NCBI RefSeq assembly: GCF_024227715.1
Contig: NZ_CP100448.1
Location: 124,001-188,000, forward strand
Source of the DNA: Halomarina litorea
GTDB taxonomy: Archaea; Halobacteriota; Halobacteria; Halobacteriales; Haloarculaceae
DNA length: 64,000 nt
Direction of reading: 5' to 3'
The notes beneath the pieces are model-generated. The model worked only from the letters and a program-made list of their open reading frames with translations, did not search any database and had not been told where the DNA came from. Each line of letters begins with the position of its first letter. Position 1 is the stretch's first letter. This document shows, one piece after another, positions 53,351 to 61,293 of the stretch. The position numbers and the translations under genes were made by a program.

Positions 53351-53602
53351 GCGGAACCGGCCGAGTCGCCCGCGACGGTGACAGCGCCGCCGCTGGCCGG
53401 GCGATAAACGAGAGAAGTGGTCTGAAGACGGTGCGAGTGGTAGACAGTCGGAGGACCCCGAGCGCCGGAGCGCGAGGGTCCGCCGTGAGTGACCACCGAA
53501 CTGCCGAAGGCAGTTCGACGGGAGCGAGCGGCGATTTTAGTCCAGGTTTTGCCAGTGAACGAGCGGCCGTCAGGCCGCGAGTGAGCGCAGCAAAACGTGG
53601 GC
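53351..53602. repeat. Hairpin-rich interval between HD gene and thermosome
   Basis: This gene-free convergent region holds at least three inverted repeats: GGACCC/GGGTCC arms around 53453-53480, a 9-bp stem with loop GAA at 53497-53517 (CGAACTGCC/GGCAGTTCG) and a 6-bp stem at 53563-53578 (GCGGCC/GGCCGC). It resembles the array after hisH in style but not in sequence. Confidence 0.5.
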
Positions 53603-55282
53603 TTACATCATGCCGCCCATGCCGCCGCCCATACCGCCCATGCCGCCGCCCATACCGCCACCGCCGGGCGGCATCTCGTCCTCGTCGTCGTCGCTGCTGC
53701 CGCCGCCCTTGAGGTCGCCGGCCGCGATGACGTCGTCGATGCGGAGGATCATCACGGCGGCCTCGGTGGCGCTCTCGACGGCCTGCGTCTTGACACGCAG
53801 GGGTTCGACGACGCCGTCGTCCTGCATGTTCACGACGTCACCCGTGTAGGCGTCCAGCCCCGAGGTCTGCTCGCCGGCCGAGTGCTTCGAGCGCAGGTCG
53901 ACCAGCGAGTCGATGGGATCGAGCCCGGCGTTCTCCGCGAGCGTGCGGGGGATGACGTCGATGGCGTCCGCGAACGCCTCGATGGCGAGCTGCTCGCGCC
54001 CGCCGACGCTGTCGGCGTACTCGCGCAGTTCGAGGGCGAGTTCCGTCTCCGGAGCGCCGCCGCCGGGGAGGACCTTGCCGTCCTCCAGCGTGACGCGCAC
54101 CACGCCGAGCGAGTCGTCGATGGCGCGTTCGACCTCGTCGACGACGTGCTCCGTGCCGCCGCGGAGGATGAGCGTGACGGACTTGGCCTCCTCGACGTCC
54201 TCGACGAAGATGCGCTCGTCGCCGCCGATGTCCTTCTGGGCGACGCTGCCGGCGAAGCCGAGGTCGTCCTCGGTGATATCGTCGACGTTGGAGACGAGGC
54301 GACCGCCCGTCGCGCGGGCGAGGCGCTTCATGTCGCTCTTCTTGGCCCGGCGGACGGCGATGATGCCCTCCTGTGCGAGGTAGTGCTGGGCCATGTCGTC
54401 GATGCCCTTCTGACAGAAGACGACGTCGGCACCGACCGATTTCAGTTTGTCGACCATCTCCTTCAGCTGTTTTTCCTCCTGGTCGAGGAACTGCTGGAGC
54501 TGGTCGGGGTCCGTGACGTTGACCTCGGCGTCGATCTCGGTCTCCTTGACCTCGATTGCCGTGTCGAGGAGCGCGATGTTGGCGTCCTCGGCGGCGTAGG
54601 GCATGTTGTCGTGGACGCGCTCCTTGCCGATGATGACGCCCTCGACGAGTTCGGACTCGTCGACGGAGCCACCGACGACCTTCTCGACTTTGACGTTGTC
54701 CGTGTCGATACCCTCGTCGTCGGCGACGGCCTGCACGGCGCTGACGACGAGCGTCGAGAGCGTGTCCTTCGCGGTCTCCGCGCCCTTGCCGGTCATCGCG
54801 GTCGAAGCGATCTGTTCGAGGATCTCGGTGTCGTCGGCGCCGACCTCGATGGCCATGTCCTCGAGGACTTCCTTGGCCTTCTGGGAGGCCTGGCGGTAGC
54901 CCTGTGCGAGGATGGTGGCGTGGATGTCCTGTTCGAGGAGGTCCTCGGCCTTCGCGAGGAGTTCGCCCGTGATGACGACGGCCGTCGTGGTGCCGTCGCC
55001 GACCTCGTCCTCCTGGGTCTGGGCGACCTCGACGATCATGTTCGCCGCGGGGTGCTCGATGTCCATCTCGTCGAGGATGGTCACGCCGTCGTTCGTGACG
55101 ACGACGTTGCCCGAGTTGTCCACGAGCATCTTGTCCATCCCCTTCGGGCCGAGTGTCGTCCGAACCGCTTCGGCGACCGCTTTCCCGGCCGTGATGTTCA
55201 TCGACTGGGCATCTCGCCCGGAGGTCCGCTGGCTGTCCTCCGACAGTACGATGAGGGGCTGGTTGCCCATCTGTTGAGCCAT
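53603..55282 (-). CDS. Thermosome (group II chaperonin) subunit
   Basis: An ATP-driven folding-chamber subunit of 559 residues. It has [13 protein letters not shown] near the N-terminus, the ATP-site motif [15 protein letters not shown], the hinge and apical domain with [15 protein letters not shown], and [17 protein letters not shown]. The C-terminus is a flexible tail of repeated GGM units ([22 protein letters not shown]), as in other haloarchaeal and group I chaperonins. The start ATG 55282 follows a strong TATA box. Other thermosome subunits are not in the window. Confidence 0.97.
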   Translation of the reverse strand: MAQQMGNQPLIVLSEDSQRTSGRDAQSMNITAGKAVAEAVRTTLGPKGMDKMLVDNSGNVVVTNDGVTILDEMDIEHPAANMIVEVAQTQEDEVGDGTTTAVVITGELLAKAEDLLEQDIHATILAQGYRQASQKAKEVLEDMAIEVGADDTEILEQIASTAMTGKGAETAKDTLSTLVVSAVQAVADDEGIDTDNVKVEKVVGGSVDESELVEGVIIGKERVHDNMPYAAEDANIALLDTAIEVKETEIDAEVNVTDPDQLQQFLDQEEKQLKEMVDKLKSVGADVVFCQKGIDDMAQHYLAQEGIIAVRRAKKSDMKRLARATGGRLVSNVDDITEDDLGFAGSVAQKDIGGDERIFVEDVEEAKSVTLILRGGTEHVVDEVERAIDDSLGVVRVTLEDGKVLPGGGAPETELALELREYADSVGGREQLAIEAFADAIDVIPRTLAENAGLDPIDSLVDLRSKHSAGEQTSGLDAYTGDVVNMQDDGVVEPLRVKTQAVESATEAAVMILRIDDVIAAGDLKGGGSSDDDEDEMPPGGGGMGGGMGGMGGGMGGMM

Positions 55283-55308
55283 AGTCGGTCGAACCGTTGT
55301 CTGCGGTT

Positions 55309-55318
55309 CTATATAAAA
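55309..55318 (-). promoter_or_regulatory. TATA box of the thermosome gene
   Basis: CTTTTATATAG on the minus strand (about 55309-55319) lies 27-36 nt before ATG 55282. It is one of the best TATA matches in the window, as expected for a strongly expressed heat-shock gene. Confidence 0.6.
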
Positions 55319-55416
55319 GCTACGAACCTGATCGGGTGACCGCCCCACGGCGGCGTGTCACGCTTCGTGGTGCCTCGTGTCACACGCCCTTAAGTGCGGT
55401 TCGACCCGTCCGCTGG

Positions 55417-55896
55417 TCACGCCACGGCCCGTACGTAGACGTGTTCGGGGTAGGACTCCCCACCGATGACGGTCCGGCCCGTCGAGACGCGTTCGAACCC
55501 GTTGGCGCGGTAGAACTCGTTGCCGGGGTCGTTCGCGGCGAGGGTCATCGCCTGTACGCGTTCGACGCCCCGCTTCGCCATGTCTCGGCAGGCCGCCTCG
55601 AGCAGGTGCGACCCGATGCCCTCCCGGCGGTAGTCCGGGTCCACGTAGAGGCGCATCACCGTCCCCACGTCGCCGTCGACGATACCGTGGGAGAACCCCA
55701 CCACGTCCTCCGCGACGGCGACGAGGACGCGCACGTCGCTGGCTTCCACGTCCGCGGCGAGTTGCTCCTCGCCGTACCACTCGTCGACGGTTTCGGTGGC
55801 CGTCTCCCGTGTCAATACCGGGTCGCGCTCCCACGACCGGCGTGCGACCGACCGGAGCGCCGACACGTCCGCCGGCGTCGCTTCGCGTACGTCCAT
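55417..55896 (-). CDS. GNAT N-acetyltransferase
   Basis: An acetyltransferase of 159 residues. MDVREATPADVSALRSVARRSWE is the first strand and helix. The acetyl-CoA loop is MRLYVDPDYRREGIGSHLLEAACRDMAKRG, and the closing motif is ANDPGNEFYRANGFERV. This pattern fits RimI-like general acetyltransferases; the substrate is unknown. ATG 55896 was preferred to an upstream Met because residue 1 then aligns with the usual start. Confidence 0.87.
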   Translation of the reverse strand: MDVREATPADVSALRSVARRSWERDPVLTRETATETVDEWYGEEQLAADVEASDVRVLVAVAEDVVGFSHGIVDGDVGTVMRLYVDPDYRREGIGSHLLEAACRDMAKRGVERVQAMTLAANDPGNEFYRANGFERVSTGRTVIGGESYPEHVYVRAVA

Positions 55897-55942
55897 GATC
55901 CACGATAGCACCTGACGGAAAGTAAAGCTAGCCGACGCCGGG

Positions 55943-56110
55943 TCAGCCCACCGCCTCGAACGGTTCGAGGCAGTCGTTGCAGTAGTGGATGGACCGACAG
56001 AGCGACGGCCCCTTCGGGTGTTCGCGTTCGGTGTTCGTCCCGCCGCAGTAGGGACAGGCCGCCGGTTCGCTGTCGCCGCCGGCCTCGACCGAGGGGTCGA
56101 GGCGTCTCAT
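55943..56110 (-). CDS. Zinc-ribbon protein corresponding to the C-terminal part of PaaD
   Basis: A protein of 55 residues with two Cys pairs, CPYCGG and CNDC, around TNTEREHPKGPSLCRSIHY, and the end EPFEAVG. This matches the zinc-binding tail that closes bacterial PaaD (CPxCGS...CNxCxEPFE). Here it is a separate gene overlapping the MIP18-domain gene by 4 bp, so PaaD is encoded as two polypeptides made by coupled translation. Confidence 0.8.
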   Translation of the reverse strand: MRRLDPSVEAGGDSEPAACPYCGGTNTEREHPKGPSLCRSIHYCNDCLEPFEAVG

Positions 56111-56577
56111 ATCGACACCCCGAACTCCCGCAGGTCCTCTCTTCCCGCCTCGGTGACGAACTCGATGGACCACTCGGGACTCCAGACGAGTTCGACCTCG
56201 CTCCGGTCAACTCCCTCCGGCGAGGCCGCCGCCTCCTCGATGTCGCCCATCAGCATCGACCGGGCCGGACACCCGGTGTAGGTGAGCGTCATCCGGACGC
56301 GCGCGACGGTCTCTTCGCCCACTTCCTCCACGAGGACGCCGTAGATGAGGCCCAAATCGACGACGGAGACGGGCATCTCCGGGTCCTCCACCTCGTAGAG
56401 GGCGTCCCAAACGGCGTGTTCCAGCCCTTCGGACCCCTCACCCGTCGCGGGGATACCCTGTTCGGCGGCGGGTTTCCCCGGCGTGTAGTCGGTGTACGCA
56501 CAGTAGGTGGGGCCCTCGCCGTCGAGCGTGGCGTCGAGGTCGTCGAACTCCGCCTCCGAGGTGTCGTACTCAGACAT
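56107..56577 (-). CDS. paaD: PaaD N-terminal (MIP18/DUF59) protein
   Basis: A protein of 156 residues with the metal-sulfur cluster assembly (MIP18) domain: AVWDALYEVEDPEMPVSVVDLGLIYGV, VARVRMTLTYTGCPARSMLMGDIEEA and VELVWSPEWSIEFVTEAGREDLREFG. In bacteria PaaD is needed to mature the phenylacetyl-CoA epoxygenase. The N-terminal 60 residues are an acidic extension not found in bacterial PaaD, and the zinc tail is on a separate gene. It overlaps paaC by 8 bp. Confidence 0.88.
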   Translation of the reverse strand: MSEYDTSEAEFDDLDATLDGEGPTYCAYTDYTPGKPAAEQGIPATGEGSEGLEHAVWDALYEVEDPEMPVSVVDLGLIYGVLVEEVGEETVARVRMTLTYTGCPARSMLMGDIEEAAASPEGVDRSEVELVWSPEWSIEFVTEAGREDLREFGVSI

Positions 56578-57409
56578 CGTCGGGGTCCGGCATGAGGCGG
56601 GGCGCCTCGGTGCGGTCGAGCATGCGGTACGTGTAGGTGAGTTCGTTGAACTGGCGGAACCACGGGTCGGTGTGGCTCCCGTCGCGCCCGCGCGCGCCGG
56701 GCAGGAACTCGTCCGGGTCGTCGTCGGGGTCCATCGGGAGGGAGACGCCGAGGCCGTCGAGGAACGTCCCGACGATGCTGAGCCACTCGTCGCGCAGCTG
56801 GTCGATGGGCGTCGGGCGAATCGCCAGTTCCACGATGTCGGCCTCGTGCTCGGTGGGGACGAACAGCGTCAGCGCGTGGGGGAACAACTCGTCCACCGCG
56901 TCCTGCACCCGTCTCCGCCCCGCCTCGTCCTCGCAGAGCCGTTCGAGCCAGTTCTGGGCGTGTTCGCGGTGGTAGTGCTCCTCGCCTCTGACCTTCCCCA
57001 CCCGGTCGGCGATGCGGGGGTACGTCGTCTCGGTCAGCGCCTCCAACTGGAGGAACTCCGCCACGTCGTAGAGGTAACTGCGGACGACGGCGTCAGCCCA
57101 GTCGCCTGCGGCGAAGGGGCGTTCGACGAGCGTCGAGTGGCGGAACGCCTCCGGGTCGCGCTCCCAGATGAGTTCGGACTCCGAGGGACCGAAGTCCTGA
57201 AGCAAGTCGTACCAGAGGCGGGCGTGCCCGAGTTCGTCCTGCGCGATGTTCGCGATGGCGATGTCGGCCTCCAGCGTCGGCCCCTGACACTGCCACTCGG
57301 TGTAGCGGTCCGCGAGGACGAACTCGTCGTCCGCGAGGGCGAAGAGGAGCGACTGGACGGCCTCGCGCTCACGTTCCGAGAGTTCGCCCGGGGTACCCAG
57401 CACCGCCAT
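56570..57409 (-). CDS. paaC: Phenylacetyl-CoA epoxygenase subunit PaaC
   Basis: The structural partner of PaaA, 279 residues, ferritin-like. It has LLFALADDEFVLADRYTEWQCQGPTLEADIAIANIAQDELGHARLWYDLL, VVRSYLYDVAEFLQLEAL and RGEEHYHREHAQNWLERL. The C-terminal tail (DPDEFLPGARGRDGSHTDPWFRQFNELTYTYRML) is halophile-like. The start ATG 57409 overlaps the paaB stop (TGATG). Confidence 0.93.
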   Translation of the reverse strand: MAVLGTPGELSEREREAVQSLLFALADDEFVLADRYTEWQCQGPTLEADIAIANIAQDELGHARLWYDLLQDFGPSESELIWERDPEAFRHSTLVERPFAAGDWADAVVRSYLYDVAEFLQLEALTETTYPRIADRVGKVRGEEHYHREHAQNWLERLCEDEAGRRRVQDAVDELFPHALTLFVPTEHEADIVELAIRPTPIDQLRDEWLSIVGTFLDGLGVSLPMDPDDDPDEFLPGARGRDGSHTDPWFRQFNELTYTYRMLDRTEAPRLMPDPDDV

Positions 57410-57744
57410 CAGTTGCCCTCCGCGGCTTCCTCGCGGCCACGCTCTGCGACCTCCTGTTCGCGCTGGGAGTCCTCTATCTCCTGTGCGAACGTCTCGTCGG
57501 TGTTGTAGTTCGTCGCCCAGCGGTACTGCTTCTGGGTGAGGCCGCCCATGGCGATGCCCTCGTCGTCGGAGTCGACCTCCGTTATCTCCTCCTTCGGGAC
57601 GACCCACAGCGAGTGGGCGGGCTTCCGGCGGGCGTGCATCACCTGCGCGAACAGTTGCGCCATCTCCCGGTCGGGAGCGTGGACGTTGCCCACGTGAACG
57701 TGGTAGTCCTTGCGCTTCTCCTGTCTGAAGACTTCGAATATCAT
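57409..57744 (-). CDS. paaB: Phenylacetyl-CoA epoxygenase subunit PaaB
   Basis: A protein of 111 residues that bridges the PaaA and PaaC parts of the complex. It starts MIFEVFRQEKRKDYHVHVGNVHAPDREMAQLFAQVMHARRKPAHSLWVVP, the PaaB pattern. An acidic/Gln tail (IEDSQREQEVAERGREEAAEGN) follows. It lies 2 bp after paaA. Confidence 0.93.
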   Translation of the reverse strand: MIFEVFRQEKRKDYHVHVGNVHAPDREMAQLFAQVMHARRKPAHSLWVVPKEEITEVDSDDEGIAMGGLTQKQYRWATNYNTDETFAQEIEDSQREQEVAERGREEAAEGN

Positions 57745-57746
57745 GG

Positions 57747-58703
57747 TCAGTCGGCCGCCGACGGGGCGGTTCGGGGGTTCTCGATGGTCTCACGCACCCA
57801 CTCGACGGCCTCCTGAGTGCGGTGGCGCTTGGCTATCTGACCCTTCCCCTGCGGGTACTCGTTTCTCGCGATCTGCATGAACTCGTCCCAGTCCAGGTCG
57901 TCTTCTTCCACCTCGTAGCGCTCCGTCTCCTCGTTGAACTCGACGCGCGGCGAGTCGGGAATCTCGAGGCCGTACTTCTCGGCCTTCGGGAGATAGACGT
58001 TGAGGAACGCGGTGCGGAGGGCGTCGTTGCTCATCGTCTTCAGGCCCACCGCCGTCGAGAAGTCGTTGTGCGTCGACTTGTCGTCGGTCGGCCCGAAGAA
58101 CTGCAGGATGCGCGGCCACCACTTCTCGAAGGCCTGCTGGAGGCGCTCCTGATCGCGGCGGGTGCCCGTGCCGAGTTCCTTCAGGATGTCCTCGCCGTGT
58201 TTGATGTGGAAGCCCTCCTCGAAGCAGATCTTGTCGATGGCGTGGGCGTACGGCTCCCACGAGGTGCGCTTGAGGGTGGCCTGCCGGCGCATCGCCGCCC
58301 CGTCGACGAAGAACATGATCATCGGCAGTTCGTACCAGTCGTCGAGCGGGTAGTGAAAGCAGTTGAGGAACTTCCCCTGCCCGTTCGCCAGTTCGTCAAG
58401 CATCTGCTCTCGGGTCTTGATGCCGAGGTTCTCGGCGGCCCGGTACAGCAACTGTCCGTGGCCGATCTCGTCTTGCACCTGCGCGGAGACGGCGAGCTTC
58501 CGGTCCAGACTGGGTGCCTGCCGGATGAACGGGCGTTCGATGTACGCGCCCATGATCTCGCTGTTCGCGTGGAACTGGATCATCCGCGTGGCCGCCTTGC
58601 GGTACTCCTCGGGCATATCGTCGGTCGGCCCGAACTCCCGCGGGCCGGCGCGCGCTTTCACTTCCTCGAGGTCCATGCGCGGCCATTTGTCACGAACCCG
58701 CAT
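57747..58703 (-). CDS. paaA: Phenylacetyl-CoA epoxygenase catalytic subunit PaaA
   Basis: A di-iron oxygenase of 318 residues that epoxidises the ring of phenylacetyl-CoA in aerobic degradation of phenylacetate and phenylalanine. The iron ligands lie in the two helix pairs MIQFHANSEIMGAYIERPF with AQVQDEIGHGQLLYRAAENLG, and DKICFEEGFHIKHGEDIL. ATG 58703 was chosen because a TATA box sits 27-35 nt upstream; ATG 58676 (MDLEEVKAR) is the alternative. The reductase PaaE and the ligase PaaK are not in the window. Confidence 0.94.
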   Translation of the reverse strand: MRVRDKWPRMDLEEVKARAGPREFGPTDDMPEEYRKAATRMIQFHANSEIMGAYIERPFIRQAPSLDRKLAVSAQVQDEIGHGQLLYRAAENLGIKTREQMLDELANGQGKFLNCFHYPLDDWYELPMIMFFVDGAAMRRQATLKRTSWEPYAHAIDKICFEEGFHIKHGEDILKELGTGTRRDQERLQQAFEKWWPRILQFFGPTDDKSTHNDFSTAVGLKTMSNDALRTAFLNVYLPKAEKYGLEIPDSPRVEFNEETERYEVEEDDLDWDEFMQIARNEYPQGKGQIAKRHRTQEAVEWVRETIENPRTAPSAAD

Positions 58704-58729
58704 GCAGGTTAGCCCGCGTATGAACGCGT

Positions 58730-58738
58730 TTTATATAT
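58730..58738. promoter_or_regulatory. Shared TATA box between paaA and the HTH regulator
   Basis: TTTATATAT is nearly palindromic and lies 55 bp deep in a divergent gap. Its centre is about 31 nt from the paaA start and 25 nt from the regulator start, both suited to leaderless messages. No second TATA-like box is seen in the gap, so both genes may use this one in opposite directions. Confidence 0.55.
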
Positions 58739-58758
58739 CGTTCGTGCCAACTTGGTGC

Positions 58759-59397
58759 ATGATTGCGGAGTGTCTCGTCGTGGAGTTCGCCGTCTCCGGC
58801 GACGACTGCCCGCTGGCGGACGCCTCGCGGGCCGTTGGCGTGACCGTCGACGCCCAGCCCCCACAGCTCAGAGCCGACGGCAACGCCCTCCTGCAGTTCG
58901 GCGCGCCCGACGACGACCGACTCGCGCAGGTCCTCGACGCCGACCCGAGGATTCGCTACCTCCACCGCGCGCGCAAGGACGGCCGCGCGAACTTCCGTTG
59001 TCTGTCGAAACACCCCTGCGTCGTCCACGAACTCGTCAGCGCGGGGTTCGTCGCGGAGTCCCTCTCCTACCGCGACGGGAACGCCCGCTTTACCGGCGCG
59101 GTCGTCGGATACGACGTGCTGGAGGGCGTGATGAACCGCGCCGGCGAGACCGTGGGCGTGCGCCTCGAACGGGTTCACCCCCTCGGTGCCGACGAGGACC
59201 GGTCGGTCGCCCAGCGCTGGAACGTCACGCCGCGACAGGAGGCGGCCATCCGCACCGCCCTCGCGATGGGCTACTACGCCGTCCCGCGCGAGGTGGACGC
59301 CGCGGGCGTGGCGGCGGAACTCGGCATCAGCAAGTCGGCGTTCCTCGAACGACTCCGCCGCGGGGAGCGCGCGCTGTTCGCCCAGTTGTTCGGCTAA
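58759..59397 (+). CDS. Bat-type HTH regulator, likely controlling paa genes
   Basis: A protein of 212 residues. The N-terminal domain (AECLVVEFAVSGDDCPLADASRAVGVTVDAQPP...) resembles the sensor half of bacterio-opsin-activator-like proteins. The C-terminal HTH_10 region is WNVTPRQEAAIRTALAMGYYAVPREVDAAGVAAELGISKSAFLERLRRGERALF. Being divergent from paaABCD over one promoter, it most likely regulates that operon and itself. The ligand would be phenylacetyl-CoA by analogy, but this is inference. ATG 58759 was chosen; the open frame before it is antisense to paaA. Confidence 0.85.
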   Translation: MIAECLVVEFAVSGDDCPLADASRAVGVTVDAQPPQLRADGNALLQFGAPDDDRLAQVLDADPRIRYLHRARKDGRANFRCLSKHPCVVHELVSAGFVAESLSYRDGNARFTGAVVGYDVLEGVMNRAGETVGVRLERVHPLGADEDRSVAQRWNVTPRQEAAIRTALAMGYYAVPREVDAAGVAAELGISKSAFLERLRRGERALFAQLFG

Positions 59398-60359
59398 TCG
59401 TCGTCGCGGTCCGGCACCGTCGAGAGGTGCGAGCGCCCGGTGACGGTGGAGTAACGGAGCGAGGCCCGCTTGCGTCCCGGTACCGTCGAGTGGCGCCCGG
59501 AACGGCCGCGGCCCGACCCCGATCGGCGGTCGTCGCTCGCCTCCTCGACCCGCTCTTCCGCCGAGGACGCGAACGCGTCCAGGTCCCCCTGCGCGCGGTC
59601 GATGCCCTCGCGGAACGACGAGAGGCCCTCGCGCAGTCGTTCCCGGAGTTCCGACTCGACGAGCCCGGAGTCGTCCTCGCTGTCGTCGGACCCGCCCTCG
59701 TCGTCGTCGAGGGGGCCGACGGCCGGGACCGACACGTCGATACCGTCCGATTCCGACTCGTCGTCGGGGTCACCGTCTCCCTCGTCTTCGGGGTCGGCAA
59801 CGGCGTCCGCCGCCGTCTCGACGGCCGACTGGACCGATTCCGCCACCGACTCCTCGTCGCCGTCCCCGTCGTCCCCGGATTCGTCATCGTCGGTGTCCGT
59901 GACGGCGTCCGCCACTGTCTCGGCGGCCGACTGGACCGACTCCGCCACCGACTCCTCGTCGTCGGGTGCCCCCTCTTCGGCTCCGTCGGGGTCGGCCTCG
60001 CCGTCCGCCGTTTCGCCTTCGTTCTCGCCGTCCTCGAAGAGGTCGAGGAGGTCCGCGCGGTGTCCGTCGGCGTCCTCGTCCTCCTCGCGGTCCGCGAACC
60101 GCGAGAGCTTCAACAGGCGTTCGAGTTCGAGGACCCGTCGCGAGTCGCCCTCCGCGAGTGCCTCGGGGATGCTCGCGTCCTCGTCGTCCTCGTCCGCGAG
60201 GCCGACGGCGCCGAGGAGGTCCGCGGAGTCGTGGCCCTCGACGATACCGCTGGCGGCCGCCGCGACCGCGTCGAGGGTCTCGTCGTCGTCCGCCTCGATG
60301 GCGTCGGCCGCGTCGGCGAGGACGGCGTCGATGCGGTCGCGCAGGTCCGTATCAGTCAT
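59394..60359 (-). CDS. Acidic repeat protein with basic repeat tail (fourth gene of low-complexity operon)
   Basis: A protein of 321 residues with no recognised family. The N-terminal helical region (1-115) contains MTDTDLRDRIDAVLADAADA and VLELERLLKLSRFADREED. A duplicated helix follows: EESVAESVQSAAETVADAV (135-153) and EESVAESVQSAVETAADAV (169-187), each followed by Asp/Glu runs. A further predicted amphipathic helix (LRERLREGLSSFREGIDRAQGDLDAFASS) comes next. The tail is basic with three related units: HSTVPGRKR (290-298), YSTVTGRSH (303-311) and LSTVPDRDD (312-320). No signal peptide or membrane segment is seen. It starts 1 bp after the third gene and overlaps the convergent regulator by 4 bp. 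Confidence 0.75.
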   Translation of the reverse strand: MTDTDLRDRIDAVLADAADAIEADDDETLDAVAAAASGIVEGHDSADLLGAVGLADEDDEDASIPEALAEGDSRRVLELERLLKLSRFADREEDEDADGHRADLLDLFEDGENEGETADGEADPDGAEEGAPDDEESVAESVQSAAETVADAVTDTDDDESGDDGDGDEESVAESVQSAVETAADAVADPEDEGDGDPDDESESDGIDVSVPAVGPLDDDEGGSDDSEDDSGLVESELRERLREGLSSFREGIDRAQGDLDAFASSAEERVEEASDDRRSGSGRGRSGRHSTVPGRKRASLRYSTVTGRSHLSTVPDRDDD

Positions 60360-60360
60360 C

Positions 60361-61293
60361 TCACTCCCCGTCGTCGCTCTCGCCGTCCGTCCGTTCCTCG
60401 AACTCGTCCATGATCTCGTTCGTCATCTCGTCGCGCGAGAGGTTAGCCTTCACGCCGACCTCCTTCGCGACCGCCTGGAGTTCGCGGTAGGACATCGCCC
60501 CGAGCAGTTCCCGGTAGGTCTCGGCGCGGAGGTCGTCGGCGTTCGACGGGAGGGGAACCTCGAGGTCCTCGTTCTCGTCGAGTTCCTCGACGTCACCCTC
60601 GGGTTCACCGTCCTCCGACTCGTCACCTTCCGACTCGTCACCTTCCGACTCGTCACCTTCCGACTCGTCACCTTCCGACTCGTCACCTTCCGACTCGTCG
60701 CTCTCCGACGTTTCCTTCTCGGATTCCTCACCTTCCTCGGTCACGTCGGGGACCGCGTCGGTGGCGGAGTCGGTCGCTTCCTCGACTGCCTCGGTCGCGG
60801 TGTCGGTCGCCTCGCCGGCGGCATCTGCGGCGGCATCCGCGGATTCGCCGGCGGTGTCGGCAGCCTCCTCCGCAGTCTCGCCAGCGGAATCGGCGGCCTC
60901 CTCTGCGGACTCGACCGCCCCGCTGGTCGCCTCCTCGACGGCAGAGTCCGAGTCGTCGTCCGAGCCGCCGTCGACGACCTGCTGTATCGCCTCCTCTGCG
61001 CCGACTTCCTTCAGGTCGTCGACGAGTGACGACAGGGCCTCCCGGTCGGTCAGCAGTCCCCGGAGGGACTCCACGACGGCGTCGATGGCTGACTGGACCA
61101 GTTCGCGGAGCGATTGGCCCTCGTCGAGACCCTCCCGGACGGCGTCCTCGGCGGCACCGCCGGCCTGTCGGCCGATGGTCCGTCCCGCCGTGGCACCGAT
61201 GCTCCGCCCGACCTCCGCGGCGACCTCCTCGTCGGTCAACTTCTCCTGAACCTTGTCCGCGATGGCGTTGCTGAGGGAGCTACTGTCCGCCAT
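60361..61293 (-). CDS. 11-residue-repeat acidic protein with SAP/Rho_N-like end (third gene of low-complexity operon)
   Basis: A protein of 310 residues. The N-terminal part has a glycine-zipper-like stretch (GRSIGATAGRTIGRQAGGAAE, 29-49) and a helical domain (LRELVQSAIDAVVESLRGLLTDREALSSLVDDLKEVG). Residues 119-183 are consecutive 11-residue units such as AEEAADSAGET, AEEAADTAGES and ADAAADAAGEA, the spacing of LEA, phasin-like and synuclein-like amphipathic helices. Then come a GDESE repeat (202-227) and a C-terminal SAP/Rho_N-like domain (YRELLGAMSYRELQAVAKEVGVKANLSRDEMTNEIMDEF). ATG 61293 overlaps the second gene by 14 bp. Confidence 0.78.
   Translation of the reverse strand: MADSSSLSNAIADKVQEKLTDEEVAAEVGRSIGATAGRTIGRQAGGAAEDAVREGLDEGQSLRELVQSAIDAVVESLRGLLTDREALSSLVDDLKEVGAEEAIQQVVDGGSDDDSDSAVEEATSGAVESAEEAADSAGETAEEAADTAGESADAAADAAGEATDTATEAVEEATDSATDAVPDVTEEGEESEKETSESDESEGDESEGDESEGDESEGDESEGDESEDGEPEGDVEELDENEDLEVPLPSNADDLRAETYRELLGAMSYRELQAVAKEVGVKANLSRDEMTNEIMDEFEERTDGESDDGE
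60616..60705 (-). repeat. 15-bp tandem repeat coding for GDESE units
   Basis: Five exact copies of a 15-bp unit (plus strand CGACTCGTCACCTTC) and a sixth altered copy lie inside the third operon gene. The DNA identity of the copies, not just the protein, points to recent expansion by slippage, and copy number may vary between strains. Confidence 0.85.

Noticed and set aside
60616-60705. The 15-bp repeats as a CRISPR-like or origin iteron array
   Set aside because: The copies are directly adjacent without spacers, keep the reading frame and encode GDESE inside a clear gene.
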